From the NCBI GenBank assembly GCA_934196125.1, contig CAKPVT010000057.1, positions 1-6,775 on the forward strand: DNA of 6,775 nucleotides, read 5' to 3'. Positions 5,211-6,775 of this stretch are shown here, one piece after another. The stretch comes from an uncultured Streptococcus sp. Lineage in GTDB: Bacteria > Bacillota > Bacilli > Lactobacillales > Streptococcaceae. Positions within the stretch are counted from its first letter, which is position 1, and every line of letters begins with the position of its first letter. The translations under genes were made by a program, and so were the position numbers. The notes under the pieces were generated by a model that was not told the origin of the DNA, made no database searches, and saw nothing but the letters and a program-made list of their open reading frames with translations.

Positions 5211-5384
5211 ATGACACTGATTGCTAAATTCACCAAAAATATGATGATTAGTGAGCTGATGCAAGAAACAGGCTGGTCACGAGAAAGAGTCGTTAAGGCA
5301 CTGGAGTTGATGGTGGCAGAAAAGACAATTTGTATTGCCGAAAATGGCAACTTGAGCTTAAGAGTTTTTGAAGGGGTGAGATAA
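5211..5384 (+). CDS. Small winged-helix-like protein upstream of repA
   Basis: This 57-residue protein has the pattern of a small helix-turn-helix domain. Residues 12-19 (MISELMQE), the turn TGWS (20-23) and the helix RERVVKALELMVAE (24-37) are followed by a beta-hairpin-like end TICIAENGNLSLRVFEG (39-55). The start is supported by GAAAGGA ending eight bases upstream. The TAA stop overlaps the repA ATG by one base (TAATG), so the two should be co-expressed. It may control repA or help bind the origin; this is inferred only from fold and position. Confidence 0.65.
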   Translation: MTLIAKFTKNMMISELMQETGWSRERVVKALELMVAEKTICIAENGNLSLRVFEGVR

Positions 5385-6361
5385 TGATTGGATTAGAACA
5401 ATTTTCAGCCATTACGCTAGAGCAGATGCAGACATCTGAACGCTTTTTCCCGATGGCTTGGGTGCTGTGGGAGGATACTCATTATCAAAAGCTTAAGTCA
5501 GACTGCAAGGTATTGTATAGCATGATGAAAAATCGTTTAGAACTCTCTGCTAAAAATGGCTGGGTAGACGAGGCAGGTCGTGTTTATATTGAATTTTCCA
5601 ATGCAGAAATCCAACGGTATTTTAACTGCTCCAAACCGACGGCAATCAAACTGAAAAAAGATCTGTCAGACTATGGCTTAATTTATGAGTATAGTCAATT
5701 CTCAAATGCCGATGGTCAATTGGCTAACCGTATTTACATTGGTCAAGTTATGACTTATGATGCTGAAAAGTACAAGCAAGAACGCTTAGAACGTCAAGAA
5801 AAAGCCTTTCAAAAACGAATCGAAAAACGTCAGAATAGACCCCGTAAAAATAATTTACGGGGGGTGTCAAAAGATTTAACGGGTGCGGTTAACGATTTTG
5901 ACTCGAATTATAAAGACTCTAGTAAAACTGATTCTAGTAAAGATAATTATAGTTCTAGAAAGCCTGAGAAAAATTCTGACGAATTTTCACAGTCTGCTGA
6001 AACTAATCAGTCATTATCACAAAATCAATCAACTCCATTTGTTGAACAAAAGTATTATTCTCTTTTACAAGTGATTGCTGATAAATACAATGGGCAAATG
6101 TTTGGGTTTCCTGATGTTTTAACAATGACTCATAACCAGAAAATGAAAATTGGACAATATTTAGCAAGTGGCTATGTAACAAGTGCTGAAGTATTAAACA
6201 TGATTGAACGTATTCCGAAAGATAGCACTTCTCCATTAGCGTATTTGCTGAAATCACTAGAAAACTTAAAACAAGAACGACTGTATGAGCAAAAAGAGAT
6301 TGCGCATCGCAATGCTGAAAATTATTATGCGATGCGCCAACAAAGGAGAAGTGATGAATAA
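5384..6361 (+). CDS. repA: Replication initiator protein, RepA_N family
   Basis: This is a 325-residue initiator of theta replication, as in plasmids such as pAD1 and pSK41 and in replicating conjugative elements. The N-terminal domain (about 18-120) has the family pattern: ERFFPMAWVLWEDTHYQKL (19-37), LYSMMKNRLELSAKNGWVDEAGRVYI (44-69) and a winged helix around SNAEIQRYFNCSKPTAIKLKKDLSDYGLI (72-100). Next come a basic segment (130-160) and a polar Ser/Asn/Asp linker to about 220, ending in a helical C-terminal domain (about 222-305). AAGGGG (5371-5376) is the ribosome site. The upstream gene overlaps by one base and ssb by eight, so this is one operon. The linker codons contain a palindrome and tandem repeats that may be the origin. 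No break or frameshift is seen. Confidence 0.92.
   Translation: MIGLEQFSAITLEQMQTSERFFPMAWVLWEDTHYQKLKSDCKVLYSMMKNRLELSAKNGWVDEAGRVYIEFSNAEIQRYFNCSKPTAIKLKKDLSDYGLIYEYSQFSNADGQLANRIYIGQVMTYDAEKYKQERLERQEKAFQKRIEKRQNRPRKNNLRGVSKDLTGAVNDFDSNYKDSSKTDSSKDNYSSRKPEKNSDEFSQSAETNQSLSQNQSTPFVEQKYYSLLQVIADKYNGQMFGFPDVLTMTHNQKMKIGQYLASGYVTSAEVLNMIERIPKDSTSPLAYLLKSLENLKQERLYEQKEIAHRNAENYYAMRQQRRSDE
5840..5862. repeat. 9-bp perfect palindrome inside repA (candidate origin element)
   Basis: CCCCGTAAA (5840-5848) and TTTACGGGG (5854-5862) form a perfect inverted repeat with a five-base loop AATAA. It falls at codons 153-160, the start of the poorly conserved linker of RepA. Four-C and four-G runs stand out in AT-rich DNA, which suggests the sequence is kept for a nucleic-acid reason and not for the protein. 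Confidence 0.6.
5915..5944 (+). repeat. 15-bp tandem direct repeat inside repA (iteron-like)
   Basis: GACTCTAGTAAAACT (5915-5929) is followed at once by GATTCTAGTAAAGAT (5930-5944), 12 of 15 bases identical, with TCTAGTAAA exact in both. They encode DSSKT and DSSKD. A palindrome TTCTAGAA (5953-5960) lies just after. RepA_N plasmids carry direct repeats of their origin within the rep linker region; two copies are few, so this is a candidate only. Confidence 0.5.
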
Positions 6362-6680
6362 TGTTGATTTGATTGGTCGATTGACCAAAAAGGCAGAACT
6401 TTATCAAACACCAGATAAGCGTATTTACGCTCGCTTTACTCTAGCGATTAATCGTAAAAAGAAAGCAGGTGGTGCAGGAAATGATGCTGATTTCATTCCT
6501 TGTATCATCTGGGGAAAAGCAGCAGAAAACCTTGTTAATTGGACTGCTAAAGGAACACTTATCAGTTTGGAAGGTGAAATTAGAACAAGAAATTATGAGA
6601 AAGATGGTCAAAAGCACTTTGTTGTTGAAGTTTGGTCAAATTTCTTCCAAGTTCTTCACAAACCTAACCAAGAAAACTAG
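6354..6680 (+). CDS. ssb: Single-stranded-DNA-binding protein, short plasmid/element type
   Basis: This is a 108-residue SSB with an OB fold that coats single-stranded DNA during replication or transfer. MNNVDLIGRLTKKAELYQT (1-19) begins the first strand. RFTLAINRKKK (27-37), ADFIPCIIWGKAAENL (45-60) and GTLISLEGEIRTRNYEKDGQKHFVVEV (67-93) follow the family order, with Trp53 in its usual place. The start at 6354 is chosen because AAAGGAG (6342-6348) lies five bases upstream and MNNV is the normal SSB start; the frame stays open to 6285 but lacks a ribosome site there. It overlaps the 3' end of repA by eight bases. It ends at KPNQEN right after the OB fold, with no Gly/Gln linker and no acidic DDDIPF-type tip, so it would lack the usual docking tail for partner enzymes. 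Confidence 0.9.
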   Translation: MNNVDLIGRLTKKAELYQTPDKRIYARFTLAINRKKKAGGAGNDADFIPCIIWGKAAENLVNWTAKGTLISLEGEIRTRNYEKDGQKHFVVEVWSNFFQVLHKPNQEN

Positions 6681-6775
6681 AAAGAATTGCTTGACCTGGG
6701 CAGGTCACTAAACTACCTCTGTTCTTTGATAACTGAATAGCCACCACTGCCCTGATTAGCAGTGATCTAAGCATA
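6681..6775 (+). other. Non-coding leader-like DNA with two hairpins downstream of ssb
   Basis: No ORF is seen before the window ends. TGACCTG and CAGGTCA (6692-6698 and 6701-6707) form a 16-base interrupted palindrome 11 bases after the ssb stop. CACTGC and GCAGTG (6745-6750 and 6759-6764) form a second, 6-bp stem with an eight-base loop. Neither has a T-run after it, so they are not clear terminators. They may be an operator and a leader structure for the next element gene, or part of a transfer or replication site. Confidence 0.4.

Noticed and set aside
6003..6407. Open frame of 134 codons on the minus strand across repA and ssb
   Set aside because: It is a shadow of two well-supported genes and shows no family features or ribosome site.
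1..6775. CRISPR arrays, tRNA or rRNA genes, insertion-sequence transposases
   Set aside because: I looked for regularly spaced repeats, cloverleaf patterns and transposase motifs and saw none in the window.

Overview
The window looks like a low-GC Firmicute, most likely a Streptococcus. The evidence is a serine/alanine-rich lipoprotein cyclophilin (PpiA/SlrA type), an FtsK/SpoIIIE translocase with a streptococcal N-terminus, AT-rich intergenic DNA and AGGAGG-type ribosome sites. Species cannot be fixed from the sequence alone; the bovis/mutans side of the genus is a guess.

Positions 1-3990 are ordinary chromosome. A plus-strand terminator (79-102) closes an unseen gene to the left. ppiA (124-960, minus) and ftsK (1148-3556, plus) diverge from a 187-bp intergenic region that holds one perfect and one near-perfect DnaA box. 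The extended -10 of ftsK abuts its ATG, so its mRNA may be leaderless. A bidirectional terminator (3558-3590) separates ftsK from a convergent small membrane-protein gene (3589-3942, DUF3397-like), whose promoter also sits directly against its start.

Somewhere between about 3980 and 4290 the character changes. From 4293 to the right edge all genes are on the plus strand, small, tightly packed and typical of an integrative conjugative element or integrated plasmid. In order they are: an unknown acidic protein, a coupled cluster of three small ORFs (two are membrane proteins), a small winged-helix-like protein, a RepA_N replication initiator and a short single-stranded-DNA-binding protein. The last three overlap at their stops and starts and form a replication module. 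Inside repA, in the segment coding for the protein's linker, there is a 9-bp palindrome and a 15-bp tandem repeat; RepA_N plasmids usually keep their origin in that place. The module is preceded by a leader with a very strong terminator (4225-4258) ahead of its first gene, which suggests either a small RNA or control by terminator read-through.

No integrase, transposase, relaxase or conjugation gene is in the window, so the element's family and far end are not visible. A TnGBS-type element (DDE transposase, plasmid-like RepA, insertion just upstream of sigma-A promoters) is a testable hypothesis, because the element side begins just upstream of a recognisable promoter.
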